A stretch of 53,087 bases of DNA, taken from Candidatus Poribacteria bacterium (GTDB lineage Bacteria > Poribacteria > WGA-4E > WGA-3G). Position 1 is the stretch's first letter. Every line of letters starts with the position of its first letter. The translations under genes and the position numbers were made by a program. The stretch lies in contig JAPPII010000065.1 in the NCBI GenBank assembly GCA_028820845.1, positions 1 to 53,087 on the forward strand, given 5' to 3'. This document shows positions 8,733 to 17,620 of this stretch, in pieces. The notes under the pieces were generated by a model that had not been told where the DNA came from, searched no databases, and was given only the letters and a program-made list of their open reading frames with translations.

Positions 8733-8765
8733 GGTTTAACCAACAACTATTAACCAACAACCATC
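8733..8765 (-). repeat. AACCAACAACC-type repeat that supplies a stop codon
   Basis: On the minus strand the sequence reads GGTTGTTGGTTAATAGTTGT and continues with TGGTTAAACC. The first TAA is the stop of the upstream lyase gene, and its last residues (Val-Val-Gly) are spelled by the repeat. The NAGPA-family ATG follows directly. Confidence 0.5.
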
Positions 8766-10153
8766 TCAGAAATCCGTTCTTCCCATTCATCACACGTCGC
8801 GTGGGTCAACCGCACCGAAGCACCGATGTAATTCGTTGGATCCCGGAGTGCCTCACGCTGCAGCTCCGTCAGCTGATCAAGGAACGGGCGAAACGTCTCA
8901 TCTTCCCACAGCAGTGCAGTCAGGCTCTTACCAGTCTCATGCACCTGTCCGATTAACTTCCGGGTATGGTCGTATGCATCGGGAAACCCGTAATATGCCA
9001 TCAACAGATAGATAGGCTCGGCGATCGTGTCCTCCGCGCTCAGCGCGAGATTGCGCCGCATGTTATCCGCCTTCACATCCATCTCGTCCAAGGCGCGCCG
9101 AAGCCGATAGATCGCGTAATCAAACGCTGTAAACAGTTCTGTCAAAAAGCGACTTGATGCTGAATTCGTCAGATCCCGTTGATGTTCCAAAATGCTATCC
9201 ATGAAAACCGTCTGCATGCGTGGCACAAACGCCTTCCACAAACTCTTGATATTCTCGTAGGTCTCCGGATTCACCTTGTGGGGCATCGTCGATGACCCTA
9301 CCAGTTGCGGGTTATATTTCCTGCCAACCTCAGCGATTTCAGTACGATAGAGATGTCGCATATCGTCTGCAAAGTTCGCAAGCACCGTGTACGCCGCCGT
9401 GACGTGATATGCCAAGTCAGAGATAAACTCGGGTTCCACACACTGCGTTGACGTGTGTGTATCAGAGGGTTTCAAACCGAGCAGTGCGAGGAAGTCCGCC
9501 TCAATCCGTTCCGGGTGTTCATGGATGAGCGTGAGACCGTTAAACGCACCGACCGCCCCTGAGAATTGTCCACGCAGATTTTGACCCGCCTCGTGAATCT
9601 TCTCAATCCTTGTACCCAGACGACTCACATAAAGTGCCAATGAATAACCGAACGTTGTCGGTTCAGCGTGTTGTCCGTGTGTCCTACCGATTTGCACCGT
9701 TTCCGCATGTTCACGCGCCAACGCAATCAGTTGCTGTTCCAGCACAACAAGGTCAGGAATAATCACATTTTCTGTTAATGCCTTGAACCGCAAGGAGGTC
9801 GCCGTATCCAAGATGTCCGCAGAAGTCGCAAATAGATGGACATAAGGGCGCGCGTCGGGACTAATTTTCCGCCGAATTACATTAACGAGCGAACGAATAT
9901 TGTGCCGAATGCGGGACTGTTCCTCGTAGACCTCTTCCGCCGTCACAAGATCGACCGCCGCTTCCACCTCATCAGCGATCGCTGACGAACAGACACCATA
10001 GTTTGCCAAGGTCCGTACCAGTGCCGCCTCCACCTGTGCCTGATACGTGACGTATCCTGCTTCAGAGACGTAGGGCAATAACCGTTTCATAAAATCCGGA
10101 TCCCCGCCATAGTATCTAAAATCCAGTGGACTGACGGCTTCATAAAGTTCCAT
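8750..10153 (-). CDS. purB: Adenylosuccinate lyase-type enzyme
   Basis: The 467-aa protein belongs to the fumarase/aspartase superfamily. It has the catalytic His region GRTHGQHAEPTTFG (H159, H162) and the flexible signature loop SSTMPHKVNP (about 287-296), whose Ser is the usual catalytic base. PurB converts SAICAR to AICAR and adenylosuccinate to AMP. PurB proteins usually carry SSAMPYKRNP, so SSTMPHKVNP is slightly off-type, and a related lyase activity cannot be excluded. The GGAG at 11 bases before the ATG and a good promoter support the start. The last codons and stop are formed by a repeat. Confidence 0.8.
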   Translation of the reverse strand: MELYEAVSPLDFRYYGGDPDFMKRLLPYVSEAGYVTYQAQVEAALVRTLANYGVCSSAIADEVEAAVDLVTAEEVYEEQSRIRHNIRSLVNVIRRKISPDARPYVHLFATSADILDTATSLRFKALTENVIIPDLVVLEQQLIALAREHAETVQIGRTHGQHAEPTTFGYSLALYVSRLGTRIEKIHEAGQNLRGQFSGAVGAFNGLTLIHEHPERIEADFLALLGLKPSDTHTSTQCVEPEFISDLAYHVTAAYTVLANFADDMRHLYRTEIAEVGRKYNPQLVGSSTMPHKVNPETYENIKSLWKAFVPRMQTVFMDSILEHQRDLTNSASSRFLTELFTAFDYAIYRLRRALDEMDVKADNMRRNLALSAEDTIAEPIYLLMAYYGFPDAYDHTRKLIGQVHETGKSLTALLWEDETFRPFLDQLTELQREALRDPTNYIGASVRLTHATCDEWEERISEMVVG

Positions 10154-10182
10154 AGAAATACATACTCCGTTTTTTTACTTTA

Positions 10183-10211
10183 ATTATACATGCAATTTAG
10201 GGGTGTGTAAA
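10183..10211 (-). promoter_or_regulatory. Promoter for the lyase gene
   Basis: On the minus strand TTTACA (10211-10206) is followed after exactly 17 bases by TATAAT (10188-10183). It is back to back with the plus-strand promoter at 10221-10249, so the lyase operon and the toxin-antitoxin pair share a divergent control region. Confidence 0.6.
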
Positions 10212-10220
10212 GTGGAATCC

Positions 10221-10249
10221 TTGACTTTTCGCCGAGTTTGTGATATACT
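10221..10249 (+). promoter_or_regulatory. Promoter for the DUF4258/YgiT pair
   Basis: TTGACT (10221-10226) and TATACT (10244-10249) are separated by 17 bases. Because it covers the GTG at 10240, the long reading frame that begins there cannot be the real gene start. Confidence 0.6.
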
Positions 10250-10323
10250 TTGAGAAAGCGTTATGCAAAATAGGGTACAGACACGCTATTTATAACTGGC
10301 AGGTGTACGGAAAGGCAGCAGGG

Positions 10324-10581
10324 GTGAGAAGAAGTCGAGTTCTCCAATCAATTCAACAGAAAATTATTCAGAACTCCTATCAAGTAACCCAACATGCGTT
10401 AGATGAAATGCGAAAGGACATGCTATCAACATCCGACGTGAAGCAGGCAATTCGGAGAGGTCAAATAGCCCAGAGGTTCACTCGCGATCGGAGAGGTCCC
10501 CGATATAGACTTACAGGGCCTGCTCGTGATGGAAGGGAAATCAATGTGATCTGTCGCATTCTAGTAGTCTGTCACATCTAA
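10324..10581 (+). CDS. DUF4258 protein, probable toxin (short C-terminus)
   Basis: From the GTG at 10324 the protein is 85 aa. It shows the DUF4258 pattern: QVTQHALDEMRKDML followed by VKQAIRRGQIAQRF and GREINVICRI. The start is chosen because GGAAAGG lies 8 bases upstream and because upstream starts fall in the promoter. DUF4258 proteins resemble RelE/HigB-like RNases and pair with YgiT zinc-finger antitoxins, exactly the partner found downstream. The chain stops soon after VICRI, where relatives normally add one more strand ending in a TVY-like sequence. It may therefore be truncated, perhaps in connection with the repeat that begins 12 bases after the stop. Confidence 0.65.
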   Translation: MRRSRVLQSIQQKIIQNSYQVTQHALDEMRKDMLSTSDVKQAIRRGQIAQRFTRDRRGPRYRLTGPARDGREINVICRILVVCHI

Positions 10582-10592
10582 ACTGACAGGTC

Positions 10593-10653
10593 GTTCGTAG
10601 TAGGGCAATTCATTGCCCGTTTCTGACGTGCGATAAATCGCACTACTACGAAC
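10593..10653 (+). repeat. Structured REP-like element with two inner hairpins
   Basis: Terminal inverted repeats GTTCGTAGTA (10593-10602) and TACTACGAAC (10644-10653) enclose two perfect 7-bp hairpins: GGGCAATTCATTGCCC (10603-10618) and GTGCGATAAATCGCAC (10628-10643). A 9-base linker joins them. As RNA or single-stranded DNA it would form a three-way junction. A partial copy with the second hairpin and the right end lies at 19988-20013. Confidence 0.7.
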
Positions 10654-10743
10654 TGGGGTTTCCCATCATTTGAAAGTTGACAGAACACTAGATTCAAAGG
10701 TATTGCGAATTATAACAGTTTATGCTACAGAGGAGATGCAACA

Positions 10744-10980
10744 ATGAATGCTTTTGAATGTGAATATTGTAGTGGCGACATCCGCCCGAAAAAGGTTACC
10801 GTTAATCACTCCTACGAAGGCAAATTGGTAATTATCAAGGATGTACCAGTAGGTGTCTGCCAAGAGTGTGGGCAACGGTATTACGACGCAGCTACACTCG
10901 ACCAACTTGATACCTTGGCGCAGAACAGCGATACTGCACCAGAAAGGATATCTGTTCCAGTCATAGTTATGAGTCCTTAG
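10744..10980 (+). CDS. YgiT-type zinc-finger protein, probable antitoxin
   Basis: The 78-aa protein has a CEYC (C6, C9) and a CQEC (C38, C41) pair that would bind one zinc, as in the N-terminal half of MqsA/YgiT. The C-terminal section is too short for a full HTH, so DNA binding is uncertain. GAGGAG stands about 9 bases before the ATG. It follows the DUF4258 gene as in known pairs, but the usual near-overlap has been stretched to 162 bases by the structured repeat. Confidence 0.8.
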   Translation: MNAFECEYCSGDIRPKKVTVNHSYEGKLVIIKDVPVGVCQECGQRYYDAATLDQLDTLAQNSDTAPERISVPVIVMSP

Positions 10981-11282
10981 CGTGTTAACGTTAACTCTGG
11001 ATGAGTATTCCGAGAGGATCCTTGTGGCAAATAATCGCTTTCTTTGTAGCATAAACTTTTAGTTTGTGTATCACTGTTCCCAATCCTGATCTCAACAAAT
11101 TTCCACCGTCCCTTCCATCCTTCCACACTTCCAAGCCCCTCCTGGCCACCAACACCCGACCGCTAACCCCTATTAACAATCCGCTGCCAAAAACTAACAC
11201 TCCATGGCTAATAAAAATTTGAAAATTTATTTTTCCTGTGATACAATCAAATAAACCCTATAGAAAGAAAAATTGAACGCGC
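10981..11282. other. Intergenic region before the helicase
   Basis: Nothing coding is supported. The stretch includes a TTCCA-rich cluster (about 11100-11132), a AACCCCTATTAACAATCC-type repeat arm (about 11160-11190) and the helicase promoter. Confidence 0.5.
11219..11247 (+). promoter_or_regulatory. Promoter for the helicase/methylase operon
   Basis: TTGAAA (11219-11224) and TACAAT (11242-11247) are separated by 17 bases, 35 bases before the helicase ATG. Confidence 0.55.
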
Positions 11283-14200
11283 ATGAAAATTCCGACACTC
11301 ATTGACAACGTAGACGGCAACACCCTCCTGAAAGCCCTTGAGAGCCTACTCATAAAAAGTGTCAGTTTAGACATAGCCACCGGAACATTTGAAATCGGTG
11401 CATTCCTATCGCTCGGCGAGACATGGCGACATTTAGATGGAATCCGTCTCCTAATGGGCGACGAGACTACAAAACGCACAAAAGATCATCTAATCAAGGC
11501 ATTACAAGAAGTCACAGATGATAATATTGAATCCGTAAAAGAACAAGATGACACCCTCCATGGACTTGCTGCTGTCCGAGATGCAATTCGCAGGGGACAA
11601 ATCGCCGTTCGCGTTTATGACAAAGCCAAATTTCACGCGAAACTCAACTTGATGCATGCCCAAAAATCAAGTCTTGTTGATTTCGCTACCGTCGGCAGTT
11701 CCAATTTCACCACTCCAGGACTCACCCAAAACGTTGAGTTGAATTCTTTCATCACAGATGCCACACATATTGAGAAGCTCAACGATTGGTACGATGCCCG
11801 TTGGGAGGAAGCCTCCGAAGTGAAAGCCGAGCTGCTCCGCACAATTGAGCGGCACCTTAAGGAGTACTCACCCTTTACCGTTTATGCCAAAGCACTCCAT
11901 ACCTACTTCAGAGGACGCGAAAAACCTGCCGATGAGTGGGAAGAAAACGAATCGGTGATTTACCAAACGCTTTCGCAGTACCAAAAAGACGGCTACCATG
12001 CTGCACTCCAGATAGCAGATACTTGGAATGGCGCGCTTATCTGCGATGGAGTCGGTAGCGGTAAAACCTACATCGGTTTGATGCTGCTTGAACGCTATCT
12101 AAGAGAGAACAAACGCGTTTTGCTCATTACCCCTAAGTCAGTTGCAGAGAGTGTCTGGAATAGCCAAGTGAGTCGCCAACTCCAGTCGAAATATCCCCTT
12201 TTCCTTCAGGAACACTATCGTATTAAACTGCACACCGATCTCGGTCGTCAAGGTGGGATAAGCGAGGAAGAACTCGATTACTTCCGAAAACACACAGATG
12301 TCATTATTATAGATGAAGCACATCATTTTCGGAATCCCCGTTCCAACCGTGGCAGGCTTCTGATGGAGCTTGCCAGAGACAAGAAACTCTATCTCCTCAC
12401 TGCTACGCCGATCAATAATAGCCTTGATGATATCTATCATCTGATTAATTACTTTGGGCAAAACAACAGAAGACATTTCGCCAGCATCGGCATGCATGAT
12501 TTCCGCAAGCACTTCCGCGGTATTGAAAAACGACTTGAGAATGAAGACACTGAAATTGTCGAACAGGTTGAAGAAGACGACTTTTTACGTCAAGACCCAT
12601 TATTGAAACAGGTGCTTATTCAGCGAAGTCGAAAGTATATCAAGGAGGCCGAGAAAGAATCAGGAACACATATCCTTTTTCCTGAGCGTACTATACACCC
12701 CACAGTTGATTACTCGCTTCGCCGGGTCTATCGAACCCTCTATGATGAACTTCAAAATGCCTTTGATCGATACGATCCATTTCTCAATCTGGCAATTTAT
12801 AACACTGTTAAGTATCACAAAAACCCTGAGAAACGGATTGAACAGCGCGAAAAACAGGTTATCGGTCTCATCCGGACCCTTGTACTCAAACGCTTGGAAA
12901 GTTCATGGCGCGCGTTTGAAGCAACCGTTGAAAATTTACTCCTCAAGATGGCGGACTGGTTGAAAAAACATGCCCCTGAACGCTTTAAGATGTGGGAAGG
13001 CACGAACCGGAGATGGTGGCGCGTTGTTCAGAAACACATTCTAAAACGACTCCAAGAAGATGATATCCCATCACAACCCACCCCAGAAAACCTGCAACGC
13101 TCCGTTGCATCCAATCCCTCTGAAGAGGAAGACGACCTCGCCTCAGTTGAAACTGATGACGATTTTATCCCGGAAGACCACGATGTAGACAGGTTGTTTG
13201 ACGATGTTGTGGACGATATGAATTTCTTGACGGGACTCCTCAGTCGAATCTATCGACTTTTTTATCACGACCAGTTGGCAAGCGAACCCGCTACAGCGCA
13301 AGATGATAAACTCCAGCAGCTTCTTAAACTCTTAAAAGAACACGCTAACGAGAAAGTACTCATCTTTACTGAGTTTTGTGACACCGCTCGTTATCTTTAT
13401 ACCCAACTGCGGTATGCCGGTTTCAAAGATATTGAGCAAATTGATAGCCGCCGGAAGGTAAACCGAGAAGAAATTATCGAACGCTTTTCGCCTTGCTATA
13501 ACGGAAAATCTCCTCAAAGCGTTTTGCCTGTTCAGAAACTCATCACGACGGATGTACTCGCTGAAGGGCTTAACCTACAAGATGCGTCTATTGTTATCAA
13601 CTACGATTTGCATTGGAATCCCGTCCGACTCATGCAACGCATCGGTAGATTAGACCGGCGGCTTGACCCAGAAATTGAGAAACAGCTCAGCCGGACAGAT
13701 CCGACTGTCCACGTCTGGAATTTCCTGCCTCCCGCCGAACTTGATGACATCCTTAAACTCCGAAAACGGGTCGATGGCAAAATCCTCCGTATCAGTCGCA
13801 CGCTCGGTATTGAAGGAAAATTCGTTTCGCCCGACGACGACAATAAAACCCTTCAGTTGTTCAATGAACGTTATGAAGGCACGGAAAACACGGAAGAATT
13901 GATGAATCTTGAACGTCAACGTATCTCTGAATCTCATCCAGAACTCTGGAGGCAATTGCCAAACCTTCCACTGCGTCTCTTTTCGGGCAAACCCGTTGAC
14001 GAAGAGCCACCGCCTTTTCTTAATCGCGATGGAGAACCTATTTCACCTGATCGCGTTGGTTCTATTGGACTTTTCTGTTGCTACGAGATGCCAAATCGTG
14101 AAATTAAATGGTACTTCTATGACGCTGAAATTGATGCGGTTCTTGACAATGTTGAAGAAATATGGCCCGAAATCCGGTGTGCCGAGAATACAGAACGCTG

Positions 14201-14333
14201 GACGGAAAGCGGTCCCGGTGGACTTGTAGATGCTCGCAAGCGAATTGAACGCCATATAAACGCTTATCTTATGCGCATACAAGCACCGATGGGGACGAAA
14301 CCTAAACTCATCGCATGGATGGAGATTTCTTAA
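11283..14333 (+). CDS. PLD-nuclease/SNF2-family helicase of a restriction-like system
   Basis: The 1016-aa protein starts with a phospholipase D-type nuclease domain (about 1-190) showing H118-A-K120 and the GSSNFT strand of an HKD motif. A superfamily 2 helicase follows: Walker A GVGSGKT with K261, DEAH at 344-347, TATPINNS near 375, then after a long insert the second lobe (VLIFTEFCDTARYLY near 692, TTDVLAEGLNLQDA, QRIGRLDRR near 785). An acidic stretch (about 610-645) lies in the insert. All ATPase motifs look intact. The TAA overlaps the next gene's ATG (TAATG), so translation is coupled to the methylase. The likely role is the DNA-translocating restriction subunit paired with the adjacent methylase. 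No ribosome site stronger than AGAAAGA is seen. Confidence 0.85.
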   Translation: MKIPTLIDNVDGNTLLKALESLLIKSVSLDIATGTFEIGAFLSLGETWRHLDGIRLLMGDETTKRTKDHLIKALQEVTDDNIESVKEQDDTLHGLAAVRDAIRRGQIAVRVYDKAKFHAKLNLMHAQKSSLVDFATVGSSNFTTPGLTQNVELNSFITDATHIEKLNDWYDARWEEASEVKAELLRTIERHLKEYSPFTVYAKALHTYFRGREKPADEWEENESVIYQTLSQYQKDGYHAALQIADTWNGALICDGVGSGKTYIGLMLLERYLRENKRVLLITPKSVAESVWNSQVSRQLQSKYPLFLQEHYRIKLHTDLGRQGGISEEELDYFRKHTDVIIIDEAHHFRNPRSNRGRLLMELARDKKLYLLTATPINNSLDDIYHLINYFGQNNRRHFASIGMHDFRKHFRGIEKRLENEDTEIVEQVEEDDFLRQDPLLKQVLIQRSRKYIKEAEKESGTHILFPERTIHPTVDYSLRRVYRTLYDELQNAFDRYDPFLNLAIYNTVKYHKNPEKRIEQREKQVIGLIRTLVLKRLESSWRAFEATVENLLLKMADWLKKHAPERFKMWEGTNRRWWRVVQKHILKRLQEDDIPSQPTPENLQRSVASNPSEEEDDLASVETDDDFIPEDHDVDRLFDDVVDDMNFLTGLLSRIYRLFYHDQLASEPATAQDDKLQQLLKLLKEHANEKVLIFTEFCDTARYLYTQLRYAGFKDIEQIDSRRKVNREEIIERFSPCYNGKSPQSVLPVQKLITTDVLAEGLNLQDASIVINYDLHWNPVRLMQRIGRLDRRLDPEIEKQLSRTDPTVHVWNFLPPAELDDILKLRKRVDGKILRISRTLGIEGKFVSPDDDNKTLQLFNERYEGTENTEELMNLERQRISESHPELWRQLPNLPLRLFSGKPVDEEPPPFLNRDGEPISPDRVGSIGLFCCYEMPNREIKWYFYDAEIDAVLDNVEEIWPEIRCAENTERWTESGPGGLVDARKRIERHINAYLMRIQAPMGTKPKLIAWMEIS

Positions 14334-15235
14334 TGCCTTACATAACCCCAGACGACATCCATAACATTCACAACTTCGACACCCTTTTAGATTTTCTACG
14401 CGAAAAACTCGACTGGCACATCCCCGAAGACGTTGAACTTGAAGATATTGCCTTCCCTTGGTCCGCTGAGGAGCTTGATCTTGATGAACTGACTGAAGAA
14501 TTGGTCGTTAACTGCCAGCAGCTCCCACCATTCCCAACCCATCAGTTAGAGTTTGATTTTTCAGACAGCACGCAGCCGTGGGGCATCTTTTTTCTCCAAT
14601 TCGACAGTGAACTGATTTATCGCACAGCATTACGCCGCGTCCTTCGTGGACTCGTTGAACGGCGCGACCGAGACGCAAGCCTCCCCGCATGGAGACACGA
14701 CCACCTCCTCTTTATCTGCACCACAACCGATTTTCAACGCTTTGCCTTCGCGCACTTCGCATCCACCACGGACAACTGGCGACGTGCCGTGCTTTCCATC
14801 TTCTCTTGGGAACAAGGCGATACGCATATCCGCACGCTCTGTGAATATAACCTCCCTGCGCTCACCTTTCCAAGTGAGGGATTTTCAGATGACGAGGGGT
14901 GGCTAAAAGCATGGCAAGCGGCATTTGATGTAGAAGCAGTGACCGATAAATTCTTCACCGACTACCAACGCGTCTTCGCGCAAGTAGAAAACGCTGTTGA
15001 AGGCATCCCAGAAAACGAAACAGAAACCCGCCGGCTTTATACCCAACGTCTCTTTAACCGACTGATGTTCCTGCGTTTCATAGAAAAGAAGGGATGGCTC
15101 ACCTACAACGGTGACCGAAACTACTTACGCGCCCTCTTCAATGCTGGGGACGGAACATGGCGTGTGCTAACTACTACCTCTGTGATAAGTGGGGAGGGGG
15201 GACAGAGCATGTTAATGATATTCCGAGTACTGTAG
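14333..15235 (+). CDS. Eco57I-like adenine methylase, N-terminal part (frameshifted)
   Basis: From the ATG at 14333, which overlaps the helicase stop, this frame encodes the family's N-terminal region (about 270 aa up to YTQRLFNRLMFLRFIEKKGW and the following LRAL). It then drifts into unrelated residues and stops at 15235. The family's sequence continues in the next frame from about 15148, so this is one gene of about 1060 codons with a one-base loss. Candidate sites are GGGG at 15146-15149 and the GGGG-A-GGGGGG tract at 15191-15201. It could be a real mutation, a phase-variable site or an assembly error. If real, no full methylase is made unless the ribosome slips back by one base. Confidence 0.75.
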   Translation: MPYITPDDIHNIHNFDTLLDFLREKLDWHIPEDVELEDIAFPWSAEELDLDELTEELVVNCQQLPPFPTHQLEFDFSDSTQPWGIFFLQFDSELIYRTALRRVLRGLVERRDRDASLPAWRHDHLLFICTTTDFQRFAFAHFASTTDNWRRAVLSIFSWEQGDTHIRTLCEYNLPALTFPSEGFSDDEGWLKAWQAAFDVEAVTDKFFTDYQRVFAQVENAVEGIPENETETRRLYTQRLFNRLMFLRFIEKKGWLTYNGDRNYLRALFNAGDGTWRVLTTTSVISGEGGQSMLMIFRVL

Positions 15236-17523
15236 AAAATTTCCTCAACGACCGCCTCTATTGGGCATTCTTTCATGGACTCGGTAATGCAGGAGACTTA
15301 CCTGAGGAGTCAGCCGTAGCTGTCGAACGCCGCGGCGAAGTACCCTTTCTCAACGGTGGACTCTTTGAAATGCAGGAATATGACCAGCGCAACGCCGTCC
15401 ATATCCCTAATGACAAATTCGCCGAAATCCTCGAACTCTTTGAACGCTACAACTTCACAGTAACCGAATCCACACCCCTTGATATTGAGGTGGCAGTAGA
15501 CCCAGAAATGCTCGGAAAGGTGTTTGAAGAGCTCGTAACCGGCAGACACGACACCGGCAGCTACTACACACCGCGCCCCGTTGTCTCCTTCATGTGCCGA
15601 GAGAGTCTGAAAATCTGCCTCCAGAACAAAACCGACGAGACAGAGGACTGCCTTAAAAAGTTTGTTGACGATGGTGATGCGACAGAAATCCGGAACCCAG
15701 AGAAGGTATTAGAAGTTCTCCAAACGCTGCGTATTTGCGATCCAGCATGTGGAAGTGGTGCCTATCTACTCGGTATGATGAGCGAATTGCTTCGCTTACG
15801 AGAGGCACTCTTCCAAAGCAATCAGATTGATTCCACAACAACCTACCAACGCAAACTCGACATCATTCAGCAAAACCTCTACGGCGTAGATAAAGACGAC
15901 TTCGCTACCAATATTGCCATGCTCCGATTGTGGCTCAGCCTTGCCGTCGACTTTGACGGTGAAACGCCAGAACCGCTGCCCAATTTGGACTATAAAGTTG
16001 CAACGGGAGACAGTTTAACAGGACCCGCACCGGAACCCTTGGACGAACAAATTCGACATGAGGACCACCTGATTCAACAGATTCAAGAGCATAAATCTAA
16101 CTATCTTGTCACCTACACCGACCCAGAGAAGCGGGAACTTCAAAAGGTAATTGCTGATCTCGAAAAAACCCTCCAAGGATGGAGTGCAAACAAAGATGAG
16201 TTTGTCTGGCAAGTCAAGTTTTCGGAGGTATTCCAAGAAGGTGGATTTGATGTCGTCATTGGTAATCCTCCTTATGTTCGCCAAGAACTTATCAGACCGA
16301 TTAAACCGACTTTAAGGCGATTATTTTCAGAAGTATATGCCGGCACCGCAGACCTCTATGTCTATTTTTACAAGCGCGGTACCGAGCTGCTCCGCACAAG
16401 TGGTGTCCTTACTTATATTTCTTCCAACTCGTTTTTGCGTGCAGGATTCAGCAAAAAACTCCGGAAATTCTTTACCGATAAGGTATACTTTCATAGGTTG
16501 CTTGATTTTGGAAGTGTCCCTGTTTTTAAGGCAGGTGTGGATACCTGTATTTTCCTATATGAAAGTAGAGCACCGAACGCTGAAGCCTTTTTTGCCGCGA
16601 CGTTTCGTGATAAATCTGATATCCCGCGTCTTGCCGAAGCATTTCAAGAGCGTGCTTTTTTGATGAATGTTTGTGATCTATCAGCAAATGGATGGGCACT
16701 AACATCGTCAAAGGTAATTAGATTGCTCGCAAAACTACAACAAACTGGCATACCGTTAGGAGAATATGTCGGTGGAGTGTTCCACATGGGCGTAAAGACT
16801 GGATGTAATGACGCGTTTATCATTAGTGAGTCTATACGTCAGCAATTGATTGTGGAAGATGCAAGAAGCGACGAACTCATAAAACCTGTACTGAGGGGGC
16901 GTGACCTTAAAAAGTGGCGAACAAAAAGGACCGAGCATTATCTGATTTTCACGCGTCAGGGGATTGATATTGGACGGTATCCGGTTATCAGAGATTACTT
17001 AAATCAATACAGAGAATCCCTTGAAAGCCGCGCATCAGGAAGTTATGAATGGTATGAAATTCAAGCCAATGCTGCTTATTACTTAGATTTTGATGATCCT
17101 AAGATTATCTATCCAGATACAGCAAAGTCTCTATACGCTTGTTATGATACAACGAAATCGTTTGGATTAAACACAACACACTTCATACCTACTAATGATC
17201 TCTCCTTACTTGCTATTTTGAACAGTAAGCTTTTTGATTGGTATGCCCGACACAAGTTTCAGAGTATCAACGATCCATGGAAAGGCGGCAGATTGCGCTT
17301 CTTTGCCCAATACATGGAGAAGGTTCCGATAGCGGGTCGGACTGCGGCACAAAAAGCAGAGCTGACAGATTTGGTTGAACAGATACTTGCAGACCCAGAA
17401 AGTGGTGGCGTGCGTGAAATCGAGCGGGAGATAGATAAGTTGGTGTATCAGTTGTATGGATTGACCGATGCGGAGATTGAACTGATTAAGCAGACGTATC
17501 GGGATGCAGGGATGGAGATGTGA
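15157..17523 (+). CDS. Eco57I-like adenine methylase, catalytic and specificity part (frameshifted)
   Basis: This frame holds the methylase core: VPFLNGGLFE, the conserved TESTPLDIEVAVDPEMLGKV run, SAM-binding motif I DPACGSGAYL (from residue 195) and catalytic NPPY (370-373). A TaqI-like specificity region follows (GRDLKKWR near 570, then NSKLFDWYARHKF). It would methylate adenine N6 at an asymmetric site. The nominal ATG at 15157 is probably not used in the intact gene, because homology begins upstream in the other frame. Its first residues (MACANYYLCDKWGGG) do not look like a real N-terminus. Together with the helicase it would form a two-gene restriction-modification-like system. Confidence 0.82.
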   Translation: MACANYYLCDKWGGGTEHVNDIPSTVENFLNDRLYWAFFHGLGNAGDLPEESAVAVERRGEVPFLNGGLFEMQEYDQRNAVHIPNDKFAEILELFERYNFTVTESTPLDIEVAVDPEMLGKVFEELVTGRHDTGSYYTPRPVVSFMCRESLKICLQNKTDETEDCLKKFVDDGDATEIRNPEKVLEVLQTLRICDPACGSGAYLLGMMSELLRLREALFQSNQIDSTTTYQRKLDIIQQNLYGVDKDDFATNIAMLRLWLSLAVDFDGETPEPLPNLDYKVATGDSLTGPAPEPLDEQIRHEDHLIQQIQEHKSNYLVTYTDPEKRELQKVIADLEKTLQGWSANKDEFVWQVKFSEVFQEGGFDVVIGNPPYVRQELIRPIKPTLRRLFSEVYAGTADLYVYFYKRGTELLRTSGVLTYISSNSFLRAGFSKKLRKFFTDKVYFHRLLDFGSVPVFKAGVDTCIFLYESRAPNAEAFFAATFRDKSDIPRLAEAFQERAFLMNVCDLSANGWALTSSKVIRLLAKLQQTGIPLGEYVGGVFHMGVKTGCNDAFIISESIRQQLIVEDARSDELIKPVLRGRDLKKWRTKRTEHYLIFTRQGIDIGRYPVIRDYLNQYRESLESRASGSYEWYEIQANAAYYLDFDDPKIIYPDTAKSLYACYDTTKSFGLNTTHFIPTNDLSLLAILNSKLFDWYARHKFQSINDPWKGGRLRFFAQYMEKVPIAGRTAAQKAELTDLVEQILADPESGGVREIEREIDKLVYQLYGLTDAEIELIKQTYRDAGMEM

Positions 17524-17539
17524 TATTCCGGCTTTTCCC

Positions 17540-17568
17540 TTGACTTGCAGGGTTTCGTGTGTTATACT
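17540..17568 (+). promoter_or_regulatory. Promoter for the G9-interrupted gene
   Basis: TTGACT (17540-17545) and TATACT (17563-17568) are 17 bases apart. The small gene downstream can therefore be expressed independently of the methylase. Confidence 0.6.
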
Positions 17569-17620
17569 TATTCACCAATCACTCATTATTTTGCAACTTG
17601 ATTTACGGAGATAAAAGGAC

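Noticed and set aside
10240-10323. N-terminal extension of the DUF4258 frame from GTG at 10240
   Set aside because: The GTG lies inside the spacer and -10 region of a strong promoter; GTG 10324 has a ribosome site and fits family length.
11283-17523. Type 1 DISARM system
   Set aside because: A helicase and an adenine methylase are present, but there is no drmA, drmB or separate drmC; here the PLD domain is fused to the helicase.
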